Source: Methanobacteriota archaeon
GTDB lineage: Archaea > Methanobacteriota > Methanobacteria > Methanobacteriales > Methanobacteriaceae
Reading direction: 5' to 3'
Assembly (NCBI GenBank): GCA_023409695.1
Contig: JAEYQZ010000222.1
Location: 1 to 31,812 of the forward strand
DNA length: 31,812 nucleotides
The notes under the pieces are model-generated. The model ran no database searches. It was not told the origin of the DNA and worked only from the letters and a program-made list of their open reading frames with translations. The position numbers and the translations under genes were made by a program. Position 1 is the first letter of the stretch. Each line of letters opens with the position of its first letter. Below, one piece after another: positions 13,495 to 21,787 of this stretch.

Positions 13495-15918
13495 CTAAAT
13501 CCTTTTTTTATATTCCACTTCTTTAAATACAATTACAAATTCAGTTCCATTATCCTTATTAAGTTCTATATCTCCTTCAAGTTGTTTTACCAGTTCATTT
13601 ACCAATTGAAGTCCTAATGAGCCGGTATTTTTGAAGTCAATGTTTTCAGGGAATCCGATACCATTATCACTAACAGTAAGCTTAAAACTATTAGAATCAA
13701 TCTTTTCAAGTTTAACTAGAATAGTGCCTTCATCTCTATTTTTAAATGCATATTTTAAACTATTTGAAATGATTTCATTGATTATTAAACCCAGAGGTTG
13801 TACTGTTTCAATACTAAACAGGAAATTATCAGTGTCAATTACAGATTTAATATTTCTTGAATCAGCATCATATGAATACATAAGATCACTTATTAAGCTC
13901 TTTATGTAGCCTGTAAAATCAATATTGGAAATATCTTTGGATTGATACATTTTTTCATGAATTAAAGCTATAGACTGGATACGGTTTTCACTTTCCCTGT
14001 AATTTTCAAGGGTCTTCTGGTCGGTGATTTCATCAGATTGGAGTGCTAAAAGGGTCGAAATTATCTGCAGGTTATTCTTTACCCTATGGTGAATCTCCCG
14101 GAGAAGTACTTCTTTTTCCTTTAACGAGGCCTTTATTTTATCTTCTGCGTGCTTACGTTCTGTAATATCACGATTAGTTTCAATAACAATTTTACTACCA
14201 TGAGAGTTATGGATTAGCTGCTGCCTGCTTTCCATGATGAGTTCTTCGCCGTTTTTAGTTGTATGAATTAGTTCACCCGTCCACATATCATATTTATCTA
14301 ATTTTTCCATGAAATCCTCCCATCCCTGCGGATGTTTAGTTTTAAGCAGTTCATGGCTAATTTTACCAATAGCTTCTTCCTTACTGTACCCATAAAGTCT
14401 TTCAGCACCTTGGTTCCATGATAATATGCCCTTTTCAAAACTCCATGAAAAAATAGCTTCATATGAAATATCTAATAACGCAGCATGTCTTTTTAAATCT
14501 TCTTGTGCTTTTTTGCGCTCTGTAACATCTATAAAAGATATCAAAGCCTGTTTAGTTTCTGGAATAAAACCAAATGTTGCAAACAAATCCTTAAGATCTC
14601 CATTTTTGGTTTTAAGCTGTATTTCGTAATTATTAAGCATGTTTTTTTCTTTAAATTCATTAAAATTATGGTGGGCCTCAATTTTATCCAGCTGTTCTTT
14701 AACTATAAAATCCAGTAAATGCTTTTTATTTTCAATTTCGCCCTTTAAAAAGCCTGTCATTTTTTCAAATTCATCATTTACTAAATTTATAGTCATACCT
14801 TTCCCAATTATGACCATTGCAGTACCAGTGTTTTCAAATATCGTTCTGTACCTTTCTTCACTTTTTTCTAAATTAGAATTAGATTCCTGGAGAGATCCTA
14901 ACATTTTATTTACTGAAGTTGATAAATCAGCCAGTTCATCATTGCCCAAAACAGGCACCCTTTTAGATAAATCATTCTTTTTACCTATTCCAGTAATGCT
15001 TTCTATTATTTGATCCAATCTGTAAAGAACATTCTTATCAAGGTAATATGTGATAAACATCGCCGCCAGTAATCCCATTATAATTAAAGATAGTATAAGA
15101 TAGAAAATAGCGTTTTCATAGTCATCGTTGATAAACCTGGGTAATTCAACTTTTAAAACCAGATCAGGACTGCCGCTCACCCCTTCTAAAATACTGTATC
15201 CTGCAATGGAGTTATGACTTAAATTAGTTACATAAACCGGTGTTTCATTTGATAAATGTGACATGGCATTTATAAAATCAGGAGATGCGCCTGTACTATT
15301 AACAGGTTGAACAGAAACGATTCCGCTATTAGAAAGACGACTTAACATATCTTGGTTTAGGAATCTACCCATAATTAGAGTCCCATGTGACGGTCCTTCC
15401 CCATTGCTCTTTAAAACAGGGTTTGAAACCACGATCATAGGGATCCCGTTAATGAGTATAATCCCTGATAAACTTTTATTAATGCTTTTATTTAACATTA
15501 AACCGTTATTTATCAGAGTTTGATCCAGATTGGAAGGTAGCTGTATCTCTTTCTGGCTTGTTCTATTATATGCTTCTGCATAGATTATTTTGCCGTCATT
15601 ATTTGCAAATAATATAAAATCCATATTTAATTTTAAAAACGCGTCATTAACTAGAGTTTTATTTAGAAAATTAGGCTTATCGCCACTTACATAGTAATAA
15701 GCATCGTCCCAGTTTGACCAGTCATTTGCACTGTTATTTAAGGATTCCAGACTGTTATTTAAAGAATTGAGAGTATTATTCAATACCAGATGAGTATAAC
15801 TATTTTCACTTTCAGATGAACTGCCTATAAATATCATCTCTGAGATTATAAAGAAGCTCACAGTTAAAGACAGAATTATAACTGCCATGAGTACCAGAGT
15901 TTTTCCGCGTAATTTCAT
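13495..15918 (-). CDS. Membrane sensor histidine kinase (CHASE4-HAMP-PAS-PAS-HisKA_2-HATPase)
   Basis: An 807-residue sensor kinase. A first membrane helix near residues 8-30 and a second near 270-292 (FYLILSLIIMGLLAAMFITY) enclose an extracellular CHASE4-like domain, recognisable by NDWSNWDDAYYYV and FILFANNDGKIIYAE. HAMP follows (around 295-345), then PAS domains near 355-470 and 475-595. The phosphotransfer helix REIHHRVKNNLQIISTLLAL has His610/His611 in the HisKA_2 context, common in archaeal kinases. The ATPase domain has N and G boxes (NEIISNSLKYAF, DNGIGFPENIDF). The first PAS is followed by ISFIDVTERK and the second by NRDITERK linkers. It is followed in operon by a response regulator. 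The ligand is unknown. The start ATG has only a weak ribosome site. Confidence 0.93.
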   Translation of the reverse strand: MKLRGKTLVLMAVIILSLTVSFFIISEMIFIGSSSESENSYTHLVLNNTLNSLNNSLESLNNSANDWSNWDDAYYYVSGDKPNFLNKTLVNDAFLKLNMDFILFANNDGKIIYAEAYNRTSQKEIQLPSNLDQTLINNGLMLNKSINKSLSGIILINGIPMIVVSNPVLKSNGEGPSHGTLIMGRFLNQDMLSRLSNSGIVSVQPVNSTGASPDFINAMSHLSNETPVYVTNLSHNSIAGYSILEGVSGSPDLVLKVELPRFINDDYENAIFYLILSLIIMGLLAAMFITYYLDKNVLYRLDQIIESITGIGKKNDLSKRVPVLGNDELADLSTSVNKMLGSLQESNSNLEKSEERYRTIFENTGTAMVIIGKGMTINLVNDEFEKMTGFLKGEIENKKHLLDFIVKEQLDKIEAHHNFNEFKEKNMLNNYEIQLKTKNGDLKDLFATFGFIPETKQALISFIDVTERKKAQEDLKRHAALLDISYEAIFSWSFEKGILSWNQGAERLYGYSKEEAIGKISHELLKTKHPQGWEDFMEKLDKYDMWTGELIHTTKNGEELIMESRQQLIHNSHGSKIVIETNRDITERKHAEDKIKASLKEKEVLLREIHHRVKNNLQIISTLLALQSDEITDQKTLENYRESENRIQSIALIHEKMYQSKDISNIDFTGYIKSLISDLMYSYDADSRNIKSVIDTDNFLFSIETVQPLGLIINEIISNSLKYAFKNRDEGTILVKLEKIDSNSFKLTVSDNGIGFPENIDFKNTGSLGLQLVNELVKQLEGDIELNKDNGTEFVIVFKEVEYKKRI

Positions 15919-15971
15919 TTAAGCACTGCCTTTTTTGTATGAAATCAGTAAATCTAACTTTTATTTTTAAT

Positions 15972-16124
15972 TTAATTTTCTCTCTTAAATTCATTTACAT
16001 TAAATCTTTGAGGTTTATTTTCTAATTTATAGAAAGACTTAAATAGATTAACGTTTAAGTTTAAAATGTACCATAAATTAATTGACTCTTTGATATGGGG
16101 ATGTGATATTTTATTCACCTTCAT
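15972..16124 (-). CDS. Doubtful small ORF, 50 aa
   Basis: A frame of 50 codons begins at an ATG preceded by GGAAGGTGGATCAA, a good ribosome site match, and ends 53 bases before the kinase start. The product is basic and Asn/Lys-rich (MKVNKISHPHIKESINLWYI, ending EFKREN) and resembles no family I know. Low-complexity AT-rich codons argue against it. Its start lies inside the 11-bp inverted repeat at 16090-16149, so its translation could be blocked by that hairpin. Listed as possible only. Confidence 0.3.
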   Translation of the reverse strand: MKVNKISHPHIKESINLWYILNLNVNLFKSFYKLENKPQRFNVNEFKREN

Positions 16125-16149
16125 TTGATCCACCTTCCCCCCATATCAA
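16090..16149. repeat. 11-bp perfect inverted repeat
   Basis: TTGATATGGGG (16090-16100) and CCCCATATCAA (16139-16149) are perfect inverted arms around a 38-base loop that contains CACCTTC twice. A sequence resembling the shared start-site motif, TTTAAAATGTACCATAAAT, precedes it on the plus strand (16060-16078). It may be a distant fourth member of the element family, or a terminator or leader hairpin on the minus strand after the flippase gene. Confidence 0.5.
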
Positions 16150-16188
16150 TTTTAAACCGCTTATTTTTGTTATAACTTCTTTAAACAT

Positions 16189-17625
16189 TTACTTACCTTC
16201 ATTTCTATACATTTTTTTAAGGATAATTGAATCATTCTCATCAAATATCCGGGTTAAATTAAGAGCTATTAAATAAACAGTAAATCCAGATAAAGCCACT
16301 ATAACTAAATTTAAATCTTTTAAACAATATACAGCAAAAACCATCGCTAAATTAGATAAAATTATTTTTGGTAAGTCCCTAAACAAGGATTTATCTGCAA
16401 ATTTCGTTTTAGAAATAACATACAACATAATAAACAGTACTGAAACATCTGTAACTACTGTAGTAATTGATGCACCAATAAAACTAAATTTATGTATCAA
16501 TATAATTCCTAATAATGTATTCAGAACTATTCCAATGGCAGTTATTTTAATTACTGTAAGCTGCCTGTTGATTGATCCTAAAAGGTTCGCAGAGATACCA
16601 CTTACAGAAACTAAAGTAAGTGTCCATACCAAAATCTGAAGAGCTAAAGCAGAAGGACCATATGCATCTCCATATACTGCTTTTATAATTTGAGGAGCCA
16701 GTAAAGAAATAAATATGGTTACTGGTAAACAAATAATCATCGTGTACTTGAGGGAACGTTCATAAATAAATTTAAGTGAATTTTCTGATTTCTTATAAAA
16801 AATGGACATAACTGGAAAAACTGCAACCATATAAACTGAATAAAGAGATAAAAAGAAATATATAAGCTTATTAGGTGCACCGTAGAAGCCTACTGCTTCT
16901 TTACCCACCACTACAGAAAGAATTATGGAAGGTATCCATATAAACAATGTGAGGAAAATTCCAGATAAAGCAAATGGAAGCGCCTCTTTTATGGTTGATT
17001 TCCAAAAAGAAGAATCAAATTCAAGTTCAGGCAGTTTATGTTTTTTAATGTAAATAATGAGCATATATGCCAGAACAAGAACGTTTCTAACTAGATAAAG
17101 AGATGCAAATGCAATAACGTCCCGTGAAAGACTTATTGCAACAACAACTGCTGCAAACATGAATATATTGTCAAACCCCGTGGCAATTGCTTGATATTCC
17201 ATCTGCTGGTGAGCTTGAAATACTGAAAAGAAAGTGGTAAAAAAAGAACTTATCACAATAGCAAGCGTGATAAGAACAATTACAGTTATCGTTTTGGGAT
17301 CGTAACCCATTAAAACTGTCGCTATTAAAACGTAGATAAGAGCGATAATTGAGAAAACAGCTTTCATAGCTGTAGTATTTCCAATATATTTATTTGCTAA
17401 TTTATTATCCTTGGATACTTCCCTCACAGTTAGCATACCAAGCCCTAAATCTGTGAAAATGCCAAATAATCCAGTAAATGCAATTGCAATTGACAAAATT
17501 CCAAATTCTCCAGGTCCCAGATATCTTGCCATATACATTAAAGCAAAAAAATAGGCTACGTAACTTATAATGCTGGATATAACTAAAAAACATGTATTCC
17601 TGGCTATTTTTTTCGTTACATCCAT
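16189..17625 (-). CDS. Polysaccharide flippase (MOP/PST family, Wzx-like)
   Basis: Integral membrane protein of the MATE/MOP superfamily with about 14 predicted membrane segments. It moves lipid-linked oligosaccharides or cell-surface polymers across the membrane. The N-terminal family signature is visible: KKIARNTCFLVISSIISYVA, then YMARYLGPGEFGILSIAIAF (YLGPxxFGxLS) and DLGLGMLTVREVSKD. The frame extends to a GTG at 17634, but the ATG at 17625 fits better with a GGTG ribosome site 8 bases upstream. Length is 478 residues, normal for the family. It stands alone, with no glycosyltransferases in view, so its substrate (pseudomurein precursor, N-glycan or exopolysaccharide) cannot be told. Confidence 0.88.
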   Translation of the reverse strand: MDVTKKIARNTCFLVISSIISYVAYFFALMYMARYLGPGEFGILSIAIAFTGLFGIFTDLGLGMLTVREVSKDNKLANKYIGNTTAMKAVFSIIALIYVLIATVLMGYDPKTITVIVLITLAIVISSFFTTFFSVFQAHQQMEYQAIATGFDNIFMFAAVVVAISLSRDVIAFASLYLVRNVLVLAYMLIIYIKKHKLPELEFDSSFWKSTIKEALPFALSGIFLTLFIWIPSIILSVVVGKEAVGFYGAPNKLIYFFLSLYSVYMVAVFPVMSIFYKKSENSLKFIYERSLKYTMIICLPVTIFISLLAPQIIKAVYGDAYGPSALALQILVWTLTLVSVSGISANLLGSINRQLTVIKITAIGIVLNTLLGIILIHKFSFIGASITTVVTDVSVLFIMLYVISKTKFADKSLFRDLPKIILSNLAMVFAVYCLKDLNLVIVALSGFTVYLIALNLTRIFDENDSIILKKMYRNEGK

Positions 17626-17719
17626 AAAGTACACACCATTTTAAAAAAATTGTGAATTTTAACTATTTTGATTTATGCCGGCTTAAAATTATTTTACTGT
17701 ACGGGTTTGAAATTGTATC

Positions 17720-18055
17720 TTAATTTATGATGTCGATATAGTACACTATTTCTTTATAGGGACCCAAATTACTGTTTTCTACAAAAATTAACTTAGTAAT
17801 TCCAGTTTTAAGAGTTTTAAAAACAATACGTTCTTTATCCAGAAAAGAACCAATTTTAGGGCCAGTGATTCGTTCCAATTTAATCATTTTTAAATAATTA
17901 TCATTGAAAATTTTAATCCAGTGGTTACCACAATTAATGGAAATATTTAACTCAATTTCAAATTTTTCATTTAATTTTACTGTATTTTCAATAATTTCAG
18001 TGGGTATACTCTTTTTATCAAAATTAATCCTATTTTTTAAATCTATAGCTTGAAT
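17720..18055 (-). CDS. Chagasin-like (I42) inhibitor candidate with no standard start codon
   Basis: The frame from TAA at 17720 is open back to 18067 but has no ATG, GTG or TTG before 17887. It encodes a beta-rich protein: VKLNEKFEIELNISINCGNH-W, ITGPKIGSF, then FKTLKTGITKLIFVENSNLG and PYKEIVYYIDI. This order resembles the chagasin fold (edge strand, NPTTGYxW-like loop, GxxG loop, RPW-like loop), inhibitors of papain-like cysteine proteases. The likeness is moderate. Two explanations for the start: ATT at 18055 with AAGGGGG 7 bases upstream, or an ATG at 18092 whose frame ends at a TAG in an A6 run (about 18033-18038) and joins this frame if one A is removed. Either a non-standard start or a frameshifted gene. 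Confidence 0.5.
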   Translation of the reverse strand: MQAIDLKNRINFDKKSIPTEIIENTVKLNEKFEIELNISINCGNHWIKIFNDNYLKMIKLERITGPKIGSFLDKERIVFKTLKTGITKLIFVENSNLGPYKEIVYYIDIIN

Positions 18056-18092
18056 AAAACTTCCCCCTTAAAACAGTATTAATTTCTTTCAT

Positions 18093-18360
18093 GTTTAAAT
18101 TAAAATTTAACATTTAATATATTTAAAACTTGTGTTTTTGTGAAGGATTTCATGAGTTAGCATATAAAGATCAATATTTTAATGCTGTTGCATTAAATTC
18201 TTTATTTAAAGTAATCTTAATAATATTTAAACTATATACACAAAAAATCAGCATATATAATGTAAAAACTAATAAAATAAAATATTAATAGGTTAATTTC
18301 ATTAAAATACACTTTTAACGGCTCTTTTTATTTTAATATAAATCATAAAATAATAGAAAA
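18093..18360. other. AT-rich intergenic region with a minus-strand TATA box
   Basis: On the minus strand TTTAAATATATTAAATG (about 18114-18130) is a good TATA box about 31 bases before the ATG at 18092, which would give an almost leaderless message. The rest, up to the RNA element at 18361, holds TATA-like runs but no frame with a ribosome site. Confidence 0.45.
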
Positions 18361-18480
18361 ATTTATATGTTTAAAATGTTACATTATCCATTGACATGTA
18401 AATTTGGTACATGCATATTTAAATCCAGATTCAATTGGATAGGGTTGCCTCTCCCTATCAAACCCTATCCAATCCCCTTG
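18361..18480 (+). promoter_or_regulatory. Structured promoter-RNA element, copy 3, leader of the secreted-protein gene
   Basis: TATA ATTTATATG (18360-18368) is followed by start-site motif AATGTTACATTATCCATTG and then ACATG. The first hairpin is CATGTA with TACATG (about 18395-18413). The second hairpin is a perfect 13-bp stem, ATTGGATAGGGTT (18434-18446) with AACCCTATCCAAT (18461-18473). The 14-base loop GCCTCTCCCTATCA contains a second copy of CCCTATC (18453-18459) that can pair with GATAGGG (18438-18444) instead. The arms differ in sequence from copies 1 and 2 but keep pairing. CCTCT in the loop is complementary to AGAGG in the ribosome site of the gene starting at 18519, about 50 bases on. 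Confidence 0.6.
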
Positions 18481-18518
18481 AGAAAAAAACAAATCTTGAT
18501 AGGTAAAGAGGTGAAAAT

Positions 18519-18926
18519 ATGGACAAAAAAATCATTCCAATTTTAACTGTTTTATTTATGCTTTTTGTTGGTTTTCAATTTGCAGAACCTGCAGCAGCAG
18601 TAAAAGTAGTAGACCACGGTGTTTCTTACAAATGGGACAAAACACAGGGCATGTGGAGACAAAATACATGGACAACATACCAGTACAACAACAATTTCAT
18701 GAAAACTATCGTTATTACCCGCTGGAAATTTGACTCCAAATATACATATGGATACAAAAATACCATCACCCTTGCAAAAGTAAGCAAAGACACCATAAAA
18801 ATTAGAGATGTGCAAGATATTATGGATCCTTATGTTTACTCGTTGAATTACAAAAAAACAAAACTAACTGCAGCACAATACTACTGGAGAGTCTACAGAA
18901 CAAAACTCTTTAACTGGTACGAGTAA
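18519..18926 (+). CDS. Small secreted protein, paralogue 1, 135 aa
   Basis: A signal peptide occupies residues 1-27: KK, then a hydrophobic core (IIPILTVLFMLFVGFQFA) and a likely cleavage after EPAAA, leaving mature VKVVDHG. The mature part (about 108 residues) is basic and very rich in Tyr, Trp, Lys and Thr, with conserved blocks TTYQYNNNFMKT, ITLAKVSKDTIKIRD and KTKLTAAQYYWRVYRTK. It has no cysteine and no known domain. It may be a surface or wall-associated beta protein. The ribosome site GAGGTGAAAAT is good. Expression is likely controlled by the structured leader 40 bases upstream. A homologous gene follows 222 bases later in the same direction. Confidence 0.8.
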   Translation: MDKKIIPILTVLFMLFVGFQFAEPAAAVKVVDHGVSYKWDKTQGMWRQNTWTTYQYNNNFMKTIVITRWKFDSKYTYGYKNTITLAKVSKDTIKIRDVQDIMDPYVYSLNYKKTKLTAAQYYWRVYRTKLFNWYE

Positions 18927-19148
18927 AAACTAGTGACTCAATAAAAATTTTTATTTTCTTTTCAAATTACGGCTTTAGACGGCAGATTATATCTTAGATA
19001 ACTAAAAGTTATGATGAATAAAATAGCCGATAATAATCATTAAAAAGCAATATTAAGGCACTAAATAGGAACTATTTAAAAAAATAAATAAATATTTAAG
19101 TTATAAAGTAATAATAAACGTTATTATATAATAAAAAGAGGTGAAAGT

Positions 19149-19565
19149 GTGAATAAAAATATACTTGCAGCTTTAATGGTATTATTTGTAGTTTTTGTTG
19201 GTTTCCAGTTTGCAGAACCTGCAGCAGCAGTGAAAGTAGTAGACCACGGCACCAAATATGGATGGAATGGTCAAGACTGGACATGGGATAAAGTAACCTG
19301 GAAAACATACCAGTACAACAACAATTTCTTAAAGGTATACAGAACTCTCTACACTAAAAACCCTAAAACTAAAAAATACGTTGTTAAAGGTCATGATTCA
19401 TTTGCCATTGCAAAAGTCACCAGAAGCAGCGTTAAAATTACAAACTGGTCAGATTTAGGAATAGGTCCATCCAAAAATGTACAATATTATAAAACAAAAT
19501 TAACCGCAGCACAATACTACTGGAGAACATTCAGGCACGAAGTTACAATCATCTGTCTCAATTAA
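19149..19565 (+). CDS. Small secreted protein, paralogue 2, 138 aa
   Basis: This homologue of the preceding gene starts at GTG (19149), with AAAGAGGTGAAAGT directly upstream, almost the same ribosome site as paralogue 1. The signal peptide and first mature residues are nearly identical (FVGFQFAEPAAAVKVVDHG). The DNA there is also nearly identical, which points to recent duplication or gene conversion. The mature part shares TYQYNNNFLK, the beta blocks and the end motif KTKLTAAQYYWRTFRHE, but the centre has diverged, with a different Lys-rich loop (TLYTKNPKTKKYVVKGHD). It has no structured RNA leader of its own; upstream are only a TATA-like run and the ribosome site. T-rich terminators follow. 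Confidence 0.8.
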   Translation: MNKNILAALMVLFVVFVGFQFAEPAAAVKVVDHGTKYGWNGQDWTWDKVTWKTYQYNNNFLKVYRTLYTKNPKTKKYVVKGHDSFAIAKVTRSSVKITNWSDLGIGPSKNVQYYKTKLTAAQYYWRTFRHEVTIICLN

Positions 19566-19567
19566 TT

Positions 19568-19605
19568 ACAATTTTTTTTCATTTTTATAATTTTTTTTCA
19601 TTTTA
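19568..19605 (+). terminator. Duplicated oligo-T terminator
   Basis: Two runs of eight T residues, each in the context AATTTTTTTTCATTTT, follow the stop codon of the second secreted-protein gene. This matches archaeal intrinsic termination at T tracts. Confidence 0.55.
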
Positions 19606-19768
19606 GCTGTTTTTAGTTCTAAATTTCTCAAAATTTAATTTACATCCCCTAAAACTCAAAATAAATTCAATAAGGTTTCACTTACTTCTAAATTATATTT
19701 AGCCTACAAAATTTCAAGAAATAAAAAAATAAGCACCTAATTTAGCCTATTTAATTTAAAAATATAGG

Positions 19769-20383
19769 TTACAATGGAGGATAACCATTCCAATAAAGCT
19801 CAACAGCATATTTTGCTGCAGTTTTAACCTGTTCCTGATAATCTGACCTAAGTTTATCAAGTAATTCATATTTATCCTTCGAGCCTGCAACAGCTTTCAT
19901 TACATTCAAATAAACATCAAAAGATTCTTTTGAATAGTTGCATGGAATTTCAAGTGTTATGCAGACATCCCCTTCTTTAAATAATGATGTTCGAATGTAA
20001 GGAGATGTTGAACCTATTAAAACACCTTTTTCAAGATGTATAAGCGGTGGGACACCTGTACGTTCTTTTCTATTTAAATCCGTCAATTTTTCAAAACTGT
20101 TTGAATTATAACAATGAAGTTCAACGTACATTTCAGGTTTAATGTCCCTGATTATAGATACAATCTCTTTACCTCTATCAGAGCCGTAATAATGTCGGTC
20201 AAGTGTGCTGATATAGGGGCTCTTATCAAAATTATACATTGTAAGGTTGCCGTTTTTAACATCATTTTCAGAAATTTGAGAAAGGGCATCTATAGTTGTA
20301 AGTCCTTCTTTCCCATGGACGCCCCCAATAAAAAGACGTGTAGGATTATCCCCTTTACTTATTATCTTTTTAAAGACCACCAT
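19769..20383 (-). CDS. DUF2119 family protein, metallocarboxypeptidase-like
   Basis: I recognise this as a DUF2119-type archaeal protein of 204 residues. Near the N-terminus LFIGGVHGKEGLTT contains an H-x-x-E pair in the position of the zinc ligands of M14/AstE-type carboxypeptidases. VELHCYNS around residue 110 supplies a possible third His ligand, and TLEIPCNYS follows. The fold therefore may be a minimal zinc hydrolase or deacylase; the reaction is unknown. It lies 58 bases downstream of the ahcY gene in the same orientation, so the two may be co-transcribed. The ribosome site is weak. Confidence 0.75.
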   Translation of the reverse strand: MVVFKKIISKGDNPTRLFIGGVHGKEGLTTIDALSQISENDVKNGNLTMYNFDKSPYISTLDRHYYGSDRGKEIVSIIRDIKPEMYVELHCYNSNSFEKLTDLNRKERTGVPPLIHLEKGVLIGSTSPYIRTSLFKEGDVCITLEIPCNYSKESFDVYLNVMKAVAGSKDKYELLDKLRSDYQEQVKTAAKYAVELYWNGYPPL

Positions 20384-20441
20384 CTTTAAAACCCGCTTAA
20401 AATAGATTCAAATTATGAAAAATAAAAAATAAGGAAAAATT

Positions 20442-21695
20442 TTAGGTTCCTTCTTCCCAATTTGAAAGATATTCAGACTGTCTTGGGCTTAATTCATCTA
20501 TCTCAATCTCCATTGCCTTTAATTTTAGTCTGGAGACTCTATCATCAATTTCATCTGGAGCTTTATAAACCTTGTTTTCTAATTTGGCCCCTAAAAGATG
20601 TTTAGCTGATAACGCCTGTACTGCAAAACTCATGTCCATAATTTCTGCCGGATGGCCCTGGCCACGTTCCCCTGCTAAATTAACAAGCCTTCCATCTGCA
20701 AGAAGATAAAATTCCCTTCCATCTTCCATTACAAAGCCTTCAATGTCTGGTTTTAACTGTTCATGCTTAACAGCCATATCCATAAGATCGCCCTTGTTTA
20801 TCTCTACATTGAAATGCCCGGAATTTGCAAGTATACATCCATCTTTCATATTTTTGAAATGTTCTTTTGTAACTACGTCTATATCCCCAGTAACAGTTAT
20901 AAGAAGATCTGCATATTTAACTGCTTCTGCTACCTTCATTACCCTATATCCATCCATTCTTGCTTCTAAAGCTCTTATAGGGTCTACTTCAGTTACAACA
21001 ACATTTGCACCTAAACCATTTGCTCTCATTGCGATACCGCGGCCGCACCAACCGTATCCACAAACAACAACAGTTTTACCTGCAATAAGGACATTTGTTG
21101 AACCCATTATTGAATCAAAAGTTGATTGTCCAGTTCCGTATCTGTTGTCAAATAAATATTTAGTATATGCATCGTTTACAGCGATTACGGGGAATTTTAA
21201 TGCTTTATCTTCAGCCATAGCCTTAAGTCTGTGAATTCCAGTGGTGGTTTCCTCACAGGCACCCATTATATTTTCTATAAGTTCAGGTCTTTCCTTATGT
21301 ACCAAAAATATCATGTCTGCCCCATCATCAATTAAAATGTCTGGCTCATGATCAAGTACTTTATGGATAGTTTCATAGTATTCTTCTGTGGTTTCTTCTC
21401 TCCAGCCGTACATATTAAGGCCCATAGTTGCCCCTGCAGCTGTAGCATCATCTTGAGTTGAAAGAGGGTTACATCCAGTCATTGCAACTTCAGCACCGCC
21501 CGCTAAAAGTGTTAATCCTAAATTTATGGTTTTGGGTTCCAGATGTAAGCATGAAGCTATTTTAATTCCTTTAAATGGCTTTTCTTTTTCATATTCTGCT
21601 TTTATATGCTCTAAAACAGGCATATGCCTTTGTACCCAGTCTATTTTTTTCTTACCTTCAGGTGCAAGTGAAATATCTTTTACATCATAACTCAT
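20442..21695 (-). CDS. ahcY: S-adenosyl/S-inosylhomocysteine hydrolase
   Basis: Tetrameric NAD-dependent hydrolase that splits S-adenosylhomocysteine (or S-inosylhomocysteine) to homocysteine plus nucleoside, clearing the product of methyl transfers. The substrate domain shows ASCLHLEPKT (His51), TGCNPLSTQDD, DDGAD (around 123) and the NDAYTKYLFDNRYGTGQ block with the Lys179/Asp183 pair. The Rossmann NAD site is GYGWCGRG (213-220) with VTEVDP after it. NSGHFNVE gives the late His. In Methanocaldococcus the homologue was reported to prefer S-inosylhomocysteine after deamination of SAH, which may hold here. Length 417 is normal for archaea. The ribosome site is AAGGTGAAAAA. Cofactor methylation in a methanogen makes this gene essential in outlook. 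Confidence 0.95.
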   Translation of the reverse strand: MSYDVKDISLAPEGKKKIDWVQRHMPVLEHIKAEYEKEKPFKGIKIASCLHLEPKTINLGLTLLAGGAEVAMTGCNPLSTQDDATAAGATMGLNMYGWREETTEEYYETIHKVLDHEPDILIDDGADMIFLVHKERPELIENIMGACEETTTGIHRLKAMAEDKALKFPVIAVNDAYTKYLFDNRYGTGQSTFDSIMGSTNVLIAGKTVVVCGYGWCGRGIAMRANGLGANVVVTEVDPIRALEARMDGYRVMKVAEAVKYADLLITVTGDIDVVTKEHFKNMKDGCILANSGHFNVEINKGDLMDMAVKHEQLKPDIEGFVMEDGREFYLLADGRLVNLAGERGQGHPAEIMDMSFAVQALSAKHLLGAKLENKVYKAPDEIDDRVSRLKLKAMEIEIDELSPRQSEYLSNWEEGT

Positions 21696-21787
21696 TTTTT
21701 CACCTTAATGCTAACATTGGTCGTGCTTAAAATAAAGCTTAAAATTAGCTATCTTATCATAATATGTGAATTTTCCAATCTACACAT

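Noticed and set aside
15812..15994. A 60-codon minus-strand frame overlapping the kinase start
   Set aside because: It overlaps the kinase signal-anchor coding region in another frame and lacks family features.
5889..18055. Functional pairing of the cysteine hydrolase with the chagasin-like inhibitor
   Set aside because: Chagasins inhibit papain-like proteases, but the two genes are 12 kb apart in unrelated transcription units, and the inhibitor call is only moderate.
20743..21234. A 163-codon plus-strand frame opposite ahcY
   Set aside because: It is a long antisense shadow caused by codon bias of ahcY, with no ribosome site or protein-like composition.
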